From assembly GCF_041902845.1 (NCBI RefSeq), contig NZ_CP159486.1, forward strand, positions 1-64,000: a stretch of 64,000 nt of DNA. Reading direction: 5' to 3'. The translations under genes and the position numbers were made by a program. A model generated the notes under the pieces. The model was not told the DNA's origin, searched no databases, and saw only the letters and a program-made list of their open reading frames with translations. Below, one piece after another: positions 53,001 through 60,942 of this stretch (position 1 is its first letter; the number at the start of each line of letters is the position of its first letter). Source of the stretch: Limibacterium fermenti. GTDB lineage: Bacteria; Bacteroidota; Bacteroidia; Bacteroidales; Dysgonomonadaceae.

Positions 53001-53412
53001 TTTGACTATCAATCTTTCGTTCGGATATCATTGGGGTGGAAAACAATATAATGCTACATTGTTAGATAAAGTAGAATTGACGGCAAATGCAATCAGGAGT
53101 AGGAATGTGGATAGGCGCGTACTCTCGGATCGGTGGCTGCATGAAGGCGATATTGCATTTTTCAAAGGGATTTCAGATACGGAAACCCGGGCAACCTCCC
53201 GTTTTGTTATGAGTGATAATGTATTCGAGATGCAAGCAGCCAGTTTACAGTATAAATGGAAAGCCCTATACTTCCGGAAAATAGGAGTACAGATTGTAAC
53301 TTTGGGTGTGAATGCGTCCGATCTATTTTATATTTCTTCGGTGAAACGAGAACGTGGGACTGCCTATCCGTTTACACGGACGGTAGGAGCGAATATTTCT
53401 TTGTTGTTTTAA
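50095..53412 (+). CDS. SusC/RagA family TonB-linked outer-membrane protein
   Basis: The 1105-residue transporter has a signal peptide (start at 50095, or the internal ATG at 50119), an STN signalling domain (VTLSLKNQSVVEVFKAIQVS..., ~residues 41-113), a carboxypeptidase-regulatory-like domain (SITGIVRDKNTKEVLPGAN..., ~117-195), a plug (ESINILKDAAATAIYGSRGA) and the barrel. The STN domain matches its FecI/FecR partners. It pairs with the SusD protein 19 bp downstream to import a ligand too large for porins. Confidence 0.94.
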   Translation: MKLLNNRFMKKISVFVFLFVFGLSSSIFAQKQTGPEEKRVTLSLKNQSVVEVFKAIQVSTGLNFIYNDKDFSDVKELNVEAKNEKVKDLLKRLFSQKQITFEFTDNTVVVRSANIVSITGIVRDKNTKEVLPGANVLIVGTSKGTQTNIDGTFTLSFARMKNNKIAISFLGYATKEVDVNKDGYYAIELLEDAQSLSDIVITGIFKKSRESYTGAISTITADEIISYRGQNLLQTLKNIDPAFNIAENNLLGSNPNRLPDITIRGNSSMSTSVEEFNAGNKNNLNTPLIIMDGFEISLTKLMDYNDEEIESINILKDAAATAIYGSRGANGVVVIVSKQPQAGKLKVYAQIGSIAEIPDLSSYNLMNATEKLKLEWEAGLYNAENPERDILFKEAYYKRLKSTLEGVDTYWLNHPLHTGIGQNYNLRFEGGGKEFRWSASLGYKDIQGAMIGSERKTFNGGITLSYTYENFIFRNYTSIGRNKSKESPYGSFSSYVEQQPYNTPYDAEGKIIRYFDDWDAWSGQIQNPLYDATLVNKEESRYTEIINNSSVEWKILPELTLRGQFGILHNDNTYDKYLSPKSSAFINYEGDRVLRRGSYAFTTGKDNTFEGNLTLSYSKILKKKHSLYTGIDGSAAQSDGYSYYFNVEGFPNDKPFIGNALHYPQNGTPSAVESKIRRVGLVGNLNYVYDNRYYTDFSLRTDGSSQFGAKNRFATFWSTGVGWNIHRETFFKENEFINNLRLRLSYGQTGSQKFQPWQALSTFEYYTDKKYGIRSGAYLKGLGNENLKWQITSQYNTGLEFAILNNRIKGNFDYYSKETNNLLSSMSLPYSTGFSSYMENIGVVRNTGYEISLNGYLIRDEQKDIVLILSTKLAYNKNKIIRLSDDIKRQTAEYLKQDKDIAYLFYEGRSQNALYAVRSLGIDPSSGTEIFLDKEGNSTYEWNPSDKVYLGVNEPLYNGNAGLMFSWKDLTINLSFGYHWGGKQYNATLLDKVELTANAIRSRNVDRRVLSDRWLHEGDIAFFKGISDTETRATSRFVMSDNVFEMQAASLQYKWKALYFRKIGVQIVTLGVNASDLFYISSVKRERGTAYPFTRTVGANISLLF

Positions 53413-53431
53413 ATTTCTAATAAAATTTGAT

Positions 53432-54901
53432 ATGAAAAAATATATTATTCATAATTTGTTTATTCTTCTCTGTTTCTTATTATCTGCCTGCAATGACTGG
53501 TTGGACGTAAAGCCTAATTCTCAGACGGAATTAGACGAGATGTTTAGTTCTTACGATGGATTTAAAAGCGCCTTGACAGGTTGTTATATTAAATTGAAAG
53601 ATCGTTCGTTATACGGTGAAAATCTAACAATGTCCCACATAGAATCCCTCGCACAATTATGGGCGCTACAGGAAAATTCACAGCGTCAGGCAGATTTATC
53701 GTTATCAAAGTATGATTATCAAAGCATATATGCTAAAGAAGCAATCACCGAAATTTATTCAGGATTTTATAATGTAATTGTACAGGCGAATACAATCATC
53801 GAACATATAGAAACTAACGGAAGTCATATCAATGATTCGGTTTCGTTTGCCCTTATTAAAGGAGAAACTTATGCCATCCGCGCTCTTTGCCATCTTGATA
53901 TCCTTCGGATTTTCGGACAAATGCCGGAAAATCCGATACGGAAAGTACGGTTGCCTTATGCTGAAGAAGTATCTATAAAAAATCATCCTGCTTATTATGA
54001 CTATGATACGTTTTGTGCAAAAATTGAAAAGGATTTATCCTTTGCCGAAACGGCACTCGAAAAGAAGGATCCCGTCATAAAACAAGGAATTACATATAAT
54101 AATAACGAAGATGATCTGCATAATTATCGAGGGTTGGATTTAAATTATTACGCTGTAAAAGCATTGCAATCTCGTTTTTACTTATATACAAATCAACCGG
54201 ATAAAGCATATGCCGCCGCCCGTGTGATTTATGATGCAATGCCTGTAAAATTAAGTGGGCTGGAGGATCTTAACAAAGGATACAATGCTTTACCTTCCGA
54301 ATGTTTATTTGCTTTAAGTAATAACGAACTAATCGACTATTCTATTGATGTATTGGGATACGGCTCCCAACAATTACAACCCTCCCAGCTTTATATAACA
54401 TCGGATATGCTTTCCAAACTATATCAAGGAGTGGACATAAGTTCTCACAACCGTTATGCTCTTTCGTGGAACAAAACGACCCCTGACATTTTGGGAGAGA
54501 ACCGGCCCGTAGTAACTAAATATTATTATAACACATCAACATCCTATGCACCGGAAGTGTATCTTACAAAATTACAACTTGTTCCGATAATCCGGATGAG
54601 CGAAATATATCTTATTTTAATGGAGACCACCCGCGACTTGGAAGAGGCAAATGCTCTATATACAGATTATATGATGTCGCATAATGTAGGGAAAATAGAT
54701 CAATTCACATCGTTGGAAAAAGTGAAAACTTTTGTTATTGACGAGATTCGTAGAGAATTTTACGCAGAGGGACAGATGTTCTATACGTATAAACGTCATG
54801 GAATACGCCGAATGCTATTTGCTAACGAGGATATAGGAGAGGAGCAATTTATTGTTCCGTTACCTGACACAGAATATAATCCTGCCGAATTGAATCGATA
54901 A
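53432..54901 (+). CDS. SusD/RagB family lipoprotein
   Basis: The 489-residue surface lipoprotein (lipobox LSAC near residue 20) begins its mature part NDWLDVKPNSQTELDEMFSS, the conserved SusD start. Tetratricopeptide-like helices follow, with C-terminal RREFYAEGQMFYTYKRHG. It acts as the lid and ligand-capture subunit of the SusC transporter. The ligand is not given by the sequence. Confidence 0.93.
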   Translation: MKKYIIHNLFILLCFLLSACNDWLDVKPNSQTELDEMFSSYDGFKSALTGCYIKLKDRSLYGENLTMSHIESLAQLWALQENSQRQADLSLSKYDYQSIYAKEAITEIYSGFYNVIVQANTIIEHIETNGSHINDSVSFALIKGETYAIRALCHLDILRIFGQMPENPIRKVRLPYAEEVSIKNHPAYYDYDTFCAKIEKDLSFAETALEKKDPVIKQGITYNNNEDDLHNYRGLDLNYYAVKALQSRFYLYTNQPDKAYAAARVIYDAMPVKLSGLEDLNKGYNALPSECLFALSNNELIDYSIDVLGYGSQQLQPSQLYITSDMLSKLYQGVDISSHNRYALSWNKTTPDILGENRPVVTKYYYNTSTSYAPEVYLTKLQLVPIIRMSEIYLILMETTRDLEEANALYTDYMMSHNVGKIDQFTSLEKVKTFVIDEIRREFYAEGQMFYTYKRHGIRRMLFANEDIGEEQFIVPLPDTEYNPAELNR

Positions 54902-54923
54902 TTTATAAAAATTTGAGACGGAT

Positions 54924-55733
54924 ATGAAAAATCATTTTTTTCAATTTATAGAGGGTATCATTATAGGATTTCTGGTTTTGACAAGTTGTGAAGAAAAACT
55001 GGTTCCCTATAGTAATGAAATATGCTGGTTACGCTTTAATGTATCCCCAGCTGATACCTCACAATCTTATTCTTTTGTTTATGAGGGAGAAAACAGGATA
55101 CGAGATACCCTTTGGATTAAGGTGAAAACCATCGGTAATGTCACAAACCATGACAGAAAAGTAACCTTTACACAAATCATCACAGATACGATAAATGCAG
55201 AACCGAATCTACATTATGTTGATTTTGATAATTCGGAATTAGCCGATTTGTACGTAATTCCGGCGAATAAAACGGAATCTCAAATTCCGGTTATACTTAA
55301 ACGGGACAAATCATTGCAGCGCCAAAATGTTTTGCTTAAATTCTCAATCGGAGAAAATAGCGACTTTAAACCCGGATTTGTTCTTCCCGAAAAATTGGAA
55401 ATATGGATTACGGATCAAGTTATTAAACCTGCCAATTGGAGTGAATTTGTCGATTGGTATATAGGGCCTTACGATAAGGCGTTGCATCAGTTTTTAATTG
55501 AGGCTAGTGGTGAAAAATGGGATTACGATTATTTAAATGAATTGGGTCTAATAGTTCCCGAATTCGAGGATGACTGGCCTATATATACCAATGATAATTA
55601 TGATGAAGCCTATTTTACCTATCTCATCTGGACATTGCAAAAAGCCTTGAAAGAAGAAAACGAAAGGCGTGCGGCTACTGGGTTAGGCCCTTTGATGAGG
55701 GACGACAATACCGTAATGACTATTGGAGATTAG
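54924..55733 (+). CDS. DUF4843 lipoprotein
   Basis: The 269-residue protein has a lipoprotein signal (lipobox TSC, residue ~22). The mature part fits DUF4843: CWLRFNVSPADTSQSYSFVY, then DTLWIKVKTIGNVTNHDRKV and LKRDKSLQRQNVLLKFSIGE. It lies 22 bp after susD and is a recurring companion of susCD-PKD-like loci in Bacteroidota. Its role is probably surface ligand handling. Confidence 0.85.
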   Translation: MKNHFFQFIEGIIIGFLVLTSCEEKLVPYSNEICWLRFNVSPADTSQSYSFVYEGENRIRDTLWIKVKTIGNVTNHDRKVTFTQIITDTINAEPNLHYVDFDNSELADLYVIPANKTESQIPVILKRDKSLQRQNVLLKFSIGENSDFKPGFVLPEKLEIWITDQVIKPANWSEFVDWYIGPYDKALHQFLIEASGEKWDYDYLNELGLIVPEFEDDWPIYTNDNYDEAYFTYLIWTLQKALKEENERRAATGLGPLMRDDNTVMTIGD

Positions 55734-55742
55734 TAATTTTAA

Positions 55743-57305
55743 ATGCAAACGAATATGAATATAATAAAATATATGTTCTCGATTTCATGTATCTTATACA
55801 CTTTGGCAAGTTGCTCTGATGATAACGAGAATTTTTCCCATATGGAGATATCGGACATTGAAATCCTTGGTGTAGAAGAAAGCTACCGGAAATATAGCAT
55901 GCAGGATTCATTGATCATACCGATAACAATCAGAAGCGGTTATGATGAAGAGGATTTAAAATATGCCTGGTTTATTTATAAAAAGAATGATAAGGAATCG
56001 GTAGATACGATCAGTAGGGAAAAAGATTTGAAGTATCCAATAACTGAGGAGCCCAGCGAATATTCGGTTGCAGTAAAGGTTCAACATGCGGTTAATCATT
56101 ATGCGGTATACGCAAAAACAACATTAAATGTGGAAACTGCTTTTTCCCGTGGATTCTATATATTAAAATCTACTCCTGAAGGCAACACGGATATCGATTT
56201 CAGAGCGGAAGACGGGAAGCCCGGTTACGATCTATTGTCTAAATCGTTGGGGGCGCCCTTAAACGGATATCCGCAAACATTGGCACAAATGATCAATTAT
56301 CCTTTTGTGAATAAAGAAACAAATAAAAGAGTCTATGGATATGCACTCGGCATTACAACGGAAAAAGACCTTTGCCTAATGGAAGTGAAAAATATGTCGT
56401 TGATTCACGATCGTAATACGCTTTTTTTTGGAGGAGAAAATGAAAATAGAGGAAAACCTGGCCGTTTTGCACGAGGATATCTAAATGAACATTATATTTC
56501 CGCCGACGGTTGCTATTCTATCTCTGCAGGGAAGAATCTATTCGGAACAAATTTAAGTACAGGACGCTTTCCTCAACCCGACCCAACACAAGGAGGAAGT
56601 AAATGGATTGCATTTCACAATGCTCCCTATAATTGGGGGTTTCTTTATTGGGATGAAATAAACAGGCGTTTCCTGTCTCTTGATTTTTATGGAAATGTTT
56701 CGACTTTTGCAGGAGATGAAGCAGAATATCAGCCGAATAATATTAATGGTAAGGTTGTATTTATGGGGACGACTCACTTTGCTGAAGCAAATGATATATA
56801 TGCCGTACTACAAACCCCCGGTAATGAAAAACGGAGCGTCTATCAACTGTCTTATACAAGGGATGACAATCCGATTAAGAAAGTAACCATTATGGAAGCT
56901 GATTCGAAATTTAGCCAGGCTGACCATTATGCTATTTGTGTTCATTCCGCACCCATTCTTTATTATATAGCGGATAATCAGCTTTATTATTATTCATTTG
57001 TTACAGAAACAGAGGCCCCTATTACAACATTACAGGGATTACCTGTTGGAGAGAAAATTAATTACGTATCCAATCGTTTCTGGAAAGCTTTACGCGATGT
57101 TTCTTTTGATTATCTGGTAGTGGGAACGACTGCCGGTAACGGAAATTATACGCTTAGCATGTATAATATGATCGGAGGCCAACCAAATGGCAATCCCGTA
57201 ATACAATTTCGGGGCGTCGGAAAAATAGCCGATGTGCAGTATGTTTCGCCTCTTTTTAATGAGATCTGGGATTGGGACTCATCCGGCTATGGCTTAAGTT
57301 ATTGA
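55743..57305 (+). CDS. PKD-like family lipoprotein
   Basis: The 520-residue lipoprotein (lipobox ASC near residue 23) has an N-terminal PKD-like beta-sandwich (~40-130, AWFIYKKNDKESVDTIS region) followed by a long beta-rich domain with repeated strand-turn motifs (~140-510), resembling a propeller. It starts 9 bp after the DUF4843 gene. It is probably a surface ligand-binding protein of the susCD system; no catalytic motif is visible. Confidence 0.82.
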   Translation: MQTNMNIIKYMFSISCILYTLASCSDDNENFSHMEISDIEILGVEESYRKYSMQDSLIIPITIRSGYDEEDLKYAWFIYKKNDKESVDTISREKDLKYPITEEPSEYSVAVKVQHAVNHYAVYAKTTLNVETAFSRGFYILKSTPEGNTDIDFRAEDGKPGYDLLSKSLGAPLNGYPQTLAQMINYPFVNKETNKRVYGYALGITTEKDLCLMEVKNMSLIHDRNTLFFGGENENRGKPGRFARGYLNEHYISADGCYSISAGKNLFGTNLSTGRFPQPDPTQGGSKWIAFHNAPYNWGFLYWDEINRRFLSLDFYGNVSTFAGDEAEYQPNNINGKVVFMGTTHFAEANDIYAVLQTPGNEKRSVYQLSYTRDDNPIKKVTIMEADSKFSQADHYAICVHSAPILYYIADNQLYYYSFVTETEAPITTLQGLPVGEKINYVSNRFWKALRDVSFDYLVVGTTAGNGNYTLSMYNMIGGQPNGNPVIQFRGVGKIADVQYVSPLFNEIWDWDSSGYGLSY

Positions 57306-57398
57306 TAGTGTATTATTATTTGGCCGGGAAAATTTTTAATATATTAAAAATGTAATTATCCAATAATGAATAATTTCCACTCGTTATATAATTTATAA

Positions 57399-58508
57399 AT
57401 GAAAAAAATATCTTTAATATTCAGTATTCTTCTATTTTCTTTATCCATTTTATCTCAAACAAATTTTCGCAATATATCCTACGACGAAGCGTTGGCTATT
57501 GCAAAGGCTGAAAAAAAATTCGTATTTATCGATTTTTACACTGTTTGGTGTGGTCCTTGTAAAATGATGGATAAACAGGTGTTTCCACAAAAAAAAGTAG
57601 GGGATTTCCTTGACAAATATTTCATTTGCATCAAATTGGATGCGGAAAAAGAAGGCGCTGAATTAGCCGCTATTCATAAACTTAAAAGCTATCCTACTTA
57701 TATAGGAGTTGATACGGACGAAAATGTAATGGTGACCAAGATAGGAGCATCAGACGCCGATGAATTGATTGCATCTATCGAGCGTCAGATTAATCCGGAA
57801 AAGAGTTCTGAGCGCTTGAAGGAACGTTACCGGTCTGGAGAGCGTTCGGCCGAATTGATTGTGGCTTACGTAAGCATGAAAATCGAGGAATTGTGGAACG
57901 AAGAAAGCAATCCGACTAAGGAAAAACAAGAAGCTGTTTTCGATATTGTTCGGGATTATTTTACAGGATTAAATGATACTGAACGACTGTCTGAAGAAAA
58001 TGTGTTTGTATATAATTATATTACCTCCCCGACAGACGCCATGGCACAATATATGATTGCCAATCGGAACCGGTTTGCCTTGTCGATAAAAAATCAAATC
58101 GAAAATCGGATCAATCAAATGCTTAATGAGCAGCTAATTGATTATTTGACTGCGACAGTTCCTTATGACGAAAGTATCTACCAATTCATTAAAAAGAATA
58201 TCCTTGATTCAGGCCTAAATAAAGAAAATACCTATACAGCAGCCTTTCGTTTGATTGAAAGTCATGCAAAAAAGGATTTGAATGCTTATTTGGCCCTTTG
58301 TGAAGAAATATTTTCCGATTTACCTAAAAGGCAACAAGCTTCTCTATTAACACACTTCTCTTCCAACATTGACACCGAAGACGAATTTATCCGGAAGAGG
58401 GCATCAAAGTTTATACGCAGTCAATTACATACTTTAGAGGCAAATATGATTTATTTTGTAGCAATGGATTTAATTAAAATAGAAGAAGGCATTGACAAGC
58501 AAGAATAA
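57399..58508 (+). CDS. Exported thioredoxin-family protein with a helical extension
   Basis: The 369-residue protein has a signal peptide (residues 1-20) and a thioredoxin fold with the redox motif WCGPC (C51 and C54) in FYTVWCGPCKMMD, ending near residue 130. The remaining ~240 residues are helical, without a motif I recognise. It follows the PKD-like gene by 93 bp and ends the operon before a perfect hairpin terminator. A redoxin in a susCD locus suggests the imported ligand is a disulfide-bearing protein/peptide or a redox-active cofactor; that is inference. Confidence 0.85.
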   Translation: MKKISLIFSILLFSLSILSQTNFRNISYDEALAIAKAEKKFVFIDFYTVWCGPCKMMDKQVFPQKKVGDFLDKYFICIKLDAEKEGAELAAIHKLKSYPTYIGVDTDENVMVTKIGASDADELIASIERQINPEKSSERLKERYRSGERSAELIVAYVSMKIEELWNEESNPTKEKQEAVFDIVRDYFTGLNDTERLSEENVFVYNYITSPTDAMAQYMIANRNRFALSIKNQIENRINQMLNEQLIDYLTATVPYDESIYQFIKKNILDSGLNKENTYTAAFRLIESHAKKDLNAYLALCEEIFSDLPKRQQASLLTHFSSNIDTEDEFIRKRASKFIRSQLHTLEANMIYFVAMDLIKIEEGIDKQE

Positions 58509-58544
58509 ATTATAAAAGAAGAAACGAATCCTTGCCAATTTTGC

Positions 58545-58586
58545 CAATTAACTTCCCCTCTTTTTTCGAAGAGGGGAAGTTAATTG
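58545..58586 (+). terminator. Perfect-stem hairpin terminator of the susCD operon
   Basis: An 18-bp uninterrupted stem CAATTAACTTCCCCTCTT (58545-58562) / complement (58569-58586), with a 6-nt loop, followed by TTTT. Confidence 0.85.
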
Positions 58587-58770
58587 TTTTCTCTTCCATA
58601 CACTAATCATTAAAAGATATTTATACCTATGAAATCATGGGTTTACTCTGCAAAATTAGAAACTCCTTTTGAAAGAAACAATAATAAAATGGAATTCTTT
58701 TCATTTTTTATGGTTAAAAAAATCGCAGAAACCCTCAAAAGTGCCATTTTGCCGGCCGGAGATTTTCATA

Positions 58771-60033
58771 TCATTGAAGTTTGCCTTCTTTCAAGTTTAT
58801 GACTCCGATCTTTTCATAAAAATGGCCCAAATCACCTTGTATGATAACGCTTTTACCCAATCGTTCGGGATGATTCTTTATCGTTAAGTTATTCCGGATA
58901 TCACTCTTAGGCAATTGTACCGGAATAACGCACTCTACGTCCGGCCCTGTGGGAGTCAACCCAAGAAGAATATTCGTCTCTTTTGCATCTGATACGTCAT
59001 CGGGCATGATGAAATAGTTTTTATCGCTTTTTGCATATCCGACGATATATCCTTTCACCCATACATCGTTTTCTCCGTCATGTTCTTTTACTTGCAGCAC
59101 CGTATAGGGATTTTCCTGCGTGCCGTCGCCGGGCGTTTCGTTGCCGGGAAGTAGGGTGAAATCTTCGGAAGACTGGGTAATCCACTTGCCGATGTTTGAA
59201 TTTGCGATGGCTGCTGTCTGTGTACCCGATTGCAATATTATATTGTAGGTGTACAACCGCATTTTCTCGAAAGTCGCTCCCTCTTTTAACCGGCTGGTAT
59301 AATGATTGTCCTCACCCAATGAAAAACTCAGTTCGCAGCCCGACAGGTCTGCGCTCGGGAGTAAGATAGCTTCTGCCGTTTTGCCGTCCGTACTGACCTT
59401 AAAAGGAATATCTCCTATCTCATTTTGTCCCGTAAGCGTACTGTCTTTCAGGGAAAAATTCGCTTTCTTTTCCCTATTGCTGATTTTGACGTTTATTCGG
59501 CTTAAGTCCGTCGAAGGATTATCGGAAGAGATGTTCAGGACTACCTTAGATAGTTGATGGCGGAAAAACAGATTTACTTCCGTATCTCCCGATTTCAATC
59601 CAATGGCATTGTTGGAAAACAACAGGTCGATGGCTGCCTGATCGGTTTGATCGCTCACATCCACCGGTACCGTTAAATCCGTTGCGATATCCTTTGTATA
59701 CGGATAATAACTGATAAAATCTACTTTCGATCCGTCGGAGGGAAATTCGATGGCGTTTGCCTCATTTTTTGGTAAGAACTTCGTATCACCCACATTTACA
59801 TATTGAATGTTGCTGATTAAAGCGTCGGCGAAAAGTGAGCCGCCGGATTTCATCATATAAATACCAATCGAATCTCCGCTACTCCACATGTCGTTCGTCA
59901 TCCTTGATTTGAGATCGAGGACAGTCGCGTTAATCTGTGGATTGTTTTCAGCGACAGACTCATCGGCTTTGTCGCCTTTGCATGATGCCAGCAAAAAAAA
60001 TGCCGGCAACCAAAAAATAAAATACTTTTTCAT
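58771..60033 (-). CDS. Fimbrillin-family lipoprotein with C-terminal DUF6359 domain
   Basis: The 420-residue protein has a lipoprotein signal (lipobox ASC, residue ~18), typical of Mfa/Fim pilins that are later cleaved. Residues ~35-300 match fimbrillin-like A/B architecture (WSSGDSIGIYMM, VDFISYYPYTKD, FFRHQLSKVVLNIS). Residues ~305-420 form a DUF6359 OB-like domain (GTQENPYTVLQVKE, then VWVKGYIVGYA). The C-terminal domain suggests a tip or minor pilin or a binding lipoprotein rather than a stalk subunit. Its own promoter is at 60115-60122. Confidence 0.85.
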   Translation of the reverse strand: MKKYFIFWLPAFFLLASCKGDKADESVAENNPQINATVLDLKSRMTNDMWSSGDSIGIYMMKSGGSLFADALISNIQYVNVGDTKFLPKNEANAIEFPSDGSKVDFISYYPYTKDIATDLTVPVDVSDQTDQAAIDLLFSNNAIGLKSGDTEVNLFFRHQLSKVVLNISSDNPSTDLSRINVKISNREKKANFSLKDSTLTGQNEIGDIPFKVSTDGKTAEAILLPSADLSGCELSFSLGEDNHYTSRLKEGATFEKMRLYTYNIILQSGTQTAAIANSNIGKWITQSSEDFTLLPGNETPGDGTQENPYTVLQVKEHDGENDVWVKGYIVGYAKSDKNYFIMPDDVSDAKETNILLGLTPTGPDVECVIPVQLPKSDIRNNLTIKNHPERLGKSVIIQGDLGHFYEKIGVINLKEGKLQ

Positions 60034-60325
60034 ATTATTGATTTTATCGAATGAATAAAAACATCCGCTTCTGTGTGCCGTTAGATGTGTACATAGAGGT
60101 GTGACTTAGAGTTACAAAGGTATAAAGAAGAAAAACTAAAAAGAAAAATTTTGACGAAAAAATGAGTTTTCCCGCTGAAGTCGTATTCTTTATTCCGGTT
60201 TATGATGATTATCCGTTATTTATCATATAGGGATATTGCAGGGTGCAATGAAATGTGTTTTCCGTCACGACACACATAATTATTTAAATAAATATGATTT
60301 AGTCAGTTTCTTGATAAAAAGGGAT
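60034..60325. other. Intergenic region between fimbrillin and XRE genes
   Basis: AT-rich, no gene seen. The minus strand carries the -7 box TACCTTTG (60122-60115) for the fimbrillin gene, leaving a leader of about 75 nt. Confidence 0.6.
60115..60122 (-). promoter_or_regulatory. -7 box of the fimbrillin gene
   Basis: TACCTTTG on the minus strand, about 80 bp before the ATG at 60033. Confidence 0.6.
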
Positions 60326-60580
60326 CTACAGTTCAAGTGAAAATCCATTAAAAAAGTCTGCCAAAGAGATATCCATATACTTGCAAATTTTATATAAAGT
60401 ACTAATTGTTATATTTGATTTGCCTGACTCAATTCTCCCTATATTAATATTCGTATCAAAAGTAAAGACTTCTTGGGTAATAGATCTTTCTTCGCGAAAT
60501 TGCTTTATCCGAAGTGCGATAGCCGATAGTAATATGTCATTTGTTTTTTGCTCTATCATTTGAGAACAAAAATCGGACAT
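60326..60580 (-). CDS. XRE-family helix-turn-helix regulator
   Basis: The 84-residue protein from the ATG at 60580 (or 77 residues from 60559) is a single Cro/CI-type HTH domain: LRIKQFREERSITQEVFTFD, then GRIESGKSNITISTLYKICK. A longer ORF from 60661 adds hydrophobic residues unlike this family and is not used. It could regulate the neighbouring fimbrillin gene, but no operator was identified. Confidence 0.82.
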   Translation of the reverse strand: MSDFCSQMIEQKTNDILLSAIALRIKQFREERSITQEVFTFDTNINIGRIESGKSNITISTLYKICKYMDISLADFFNGFSLEL

Positions 60581-60814
60581 TAAATCAATATTTATAACTA
60601 CATATATGTATGCGCGTATGAAAATTATTTTATACCTTTCCTCTAAAAATCCCCATGACAACCCTTAATAATAACCCGTATACTCATTTAATATACAGAA
60701 CCTTACTTATGTCTTTATTTCATGGGCAGGCACGGGAAAACCACCCGTCTTTATTTTTAAAGACCGGAATAATGGAATAATAATATACTTTCCTCTACGA
60801 GCTTTCCTGTCTCA

Positions 60815-60886
60815 CACGCGCTTTCATTGCCGGCAAAGCCTGTCGATCATTTTGAGAACACGGGATCATGTTTTTCAACATGTCGC
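60815..60886 (-). ncRNA. Candidate bridge RNA of the IS110-family element
   Basis: On the transposase strand, a TACCTTTG -7 box (60896-60889) is followed at once by a CATGTT-GAAA-AACATG hairpin (60882-60867) and then by a second structured stretch with TGCCGGCA and GCTTT/AAAGC pairing around 60820-60838. IS110-family elements encode recombination-guiding bridge RNAs in their non-coding ends. This is an inference from position and structure only; the 3' limit is unknown. Confidence 0.35.
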
Positions 60887-60942
60887 CACAAAGGTAGGGA
60901 ACTGAGGTGATGCCGGAAGAAACCATCCGGTGGGAAGGTTTC

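Noticed and set aside
47898..58508. Typical polysaccharide utilisation locus
   Set aside because: No glycoside hydrolase, lyase, esterase or sulfatase is present; I describe it as a SusCD system of unknown ligand.
58669..58887. 72-codon plus-strand ORF between the thioredoxin and fimbrillin genes
   Set aside because: It overlaps the 3' end of the fimbrillin gene on the other strand, has no ribosome-binding site, and its product is of random composition.
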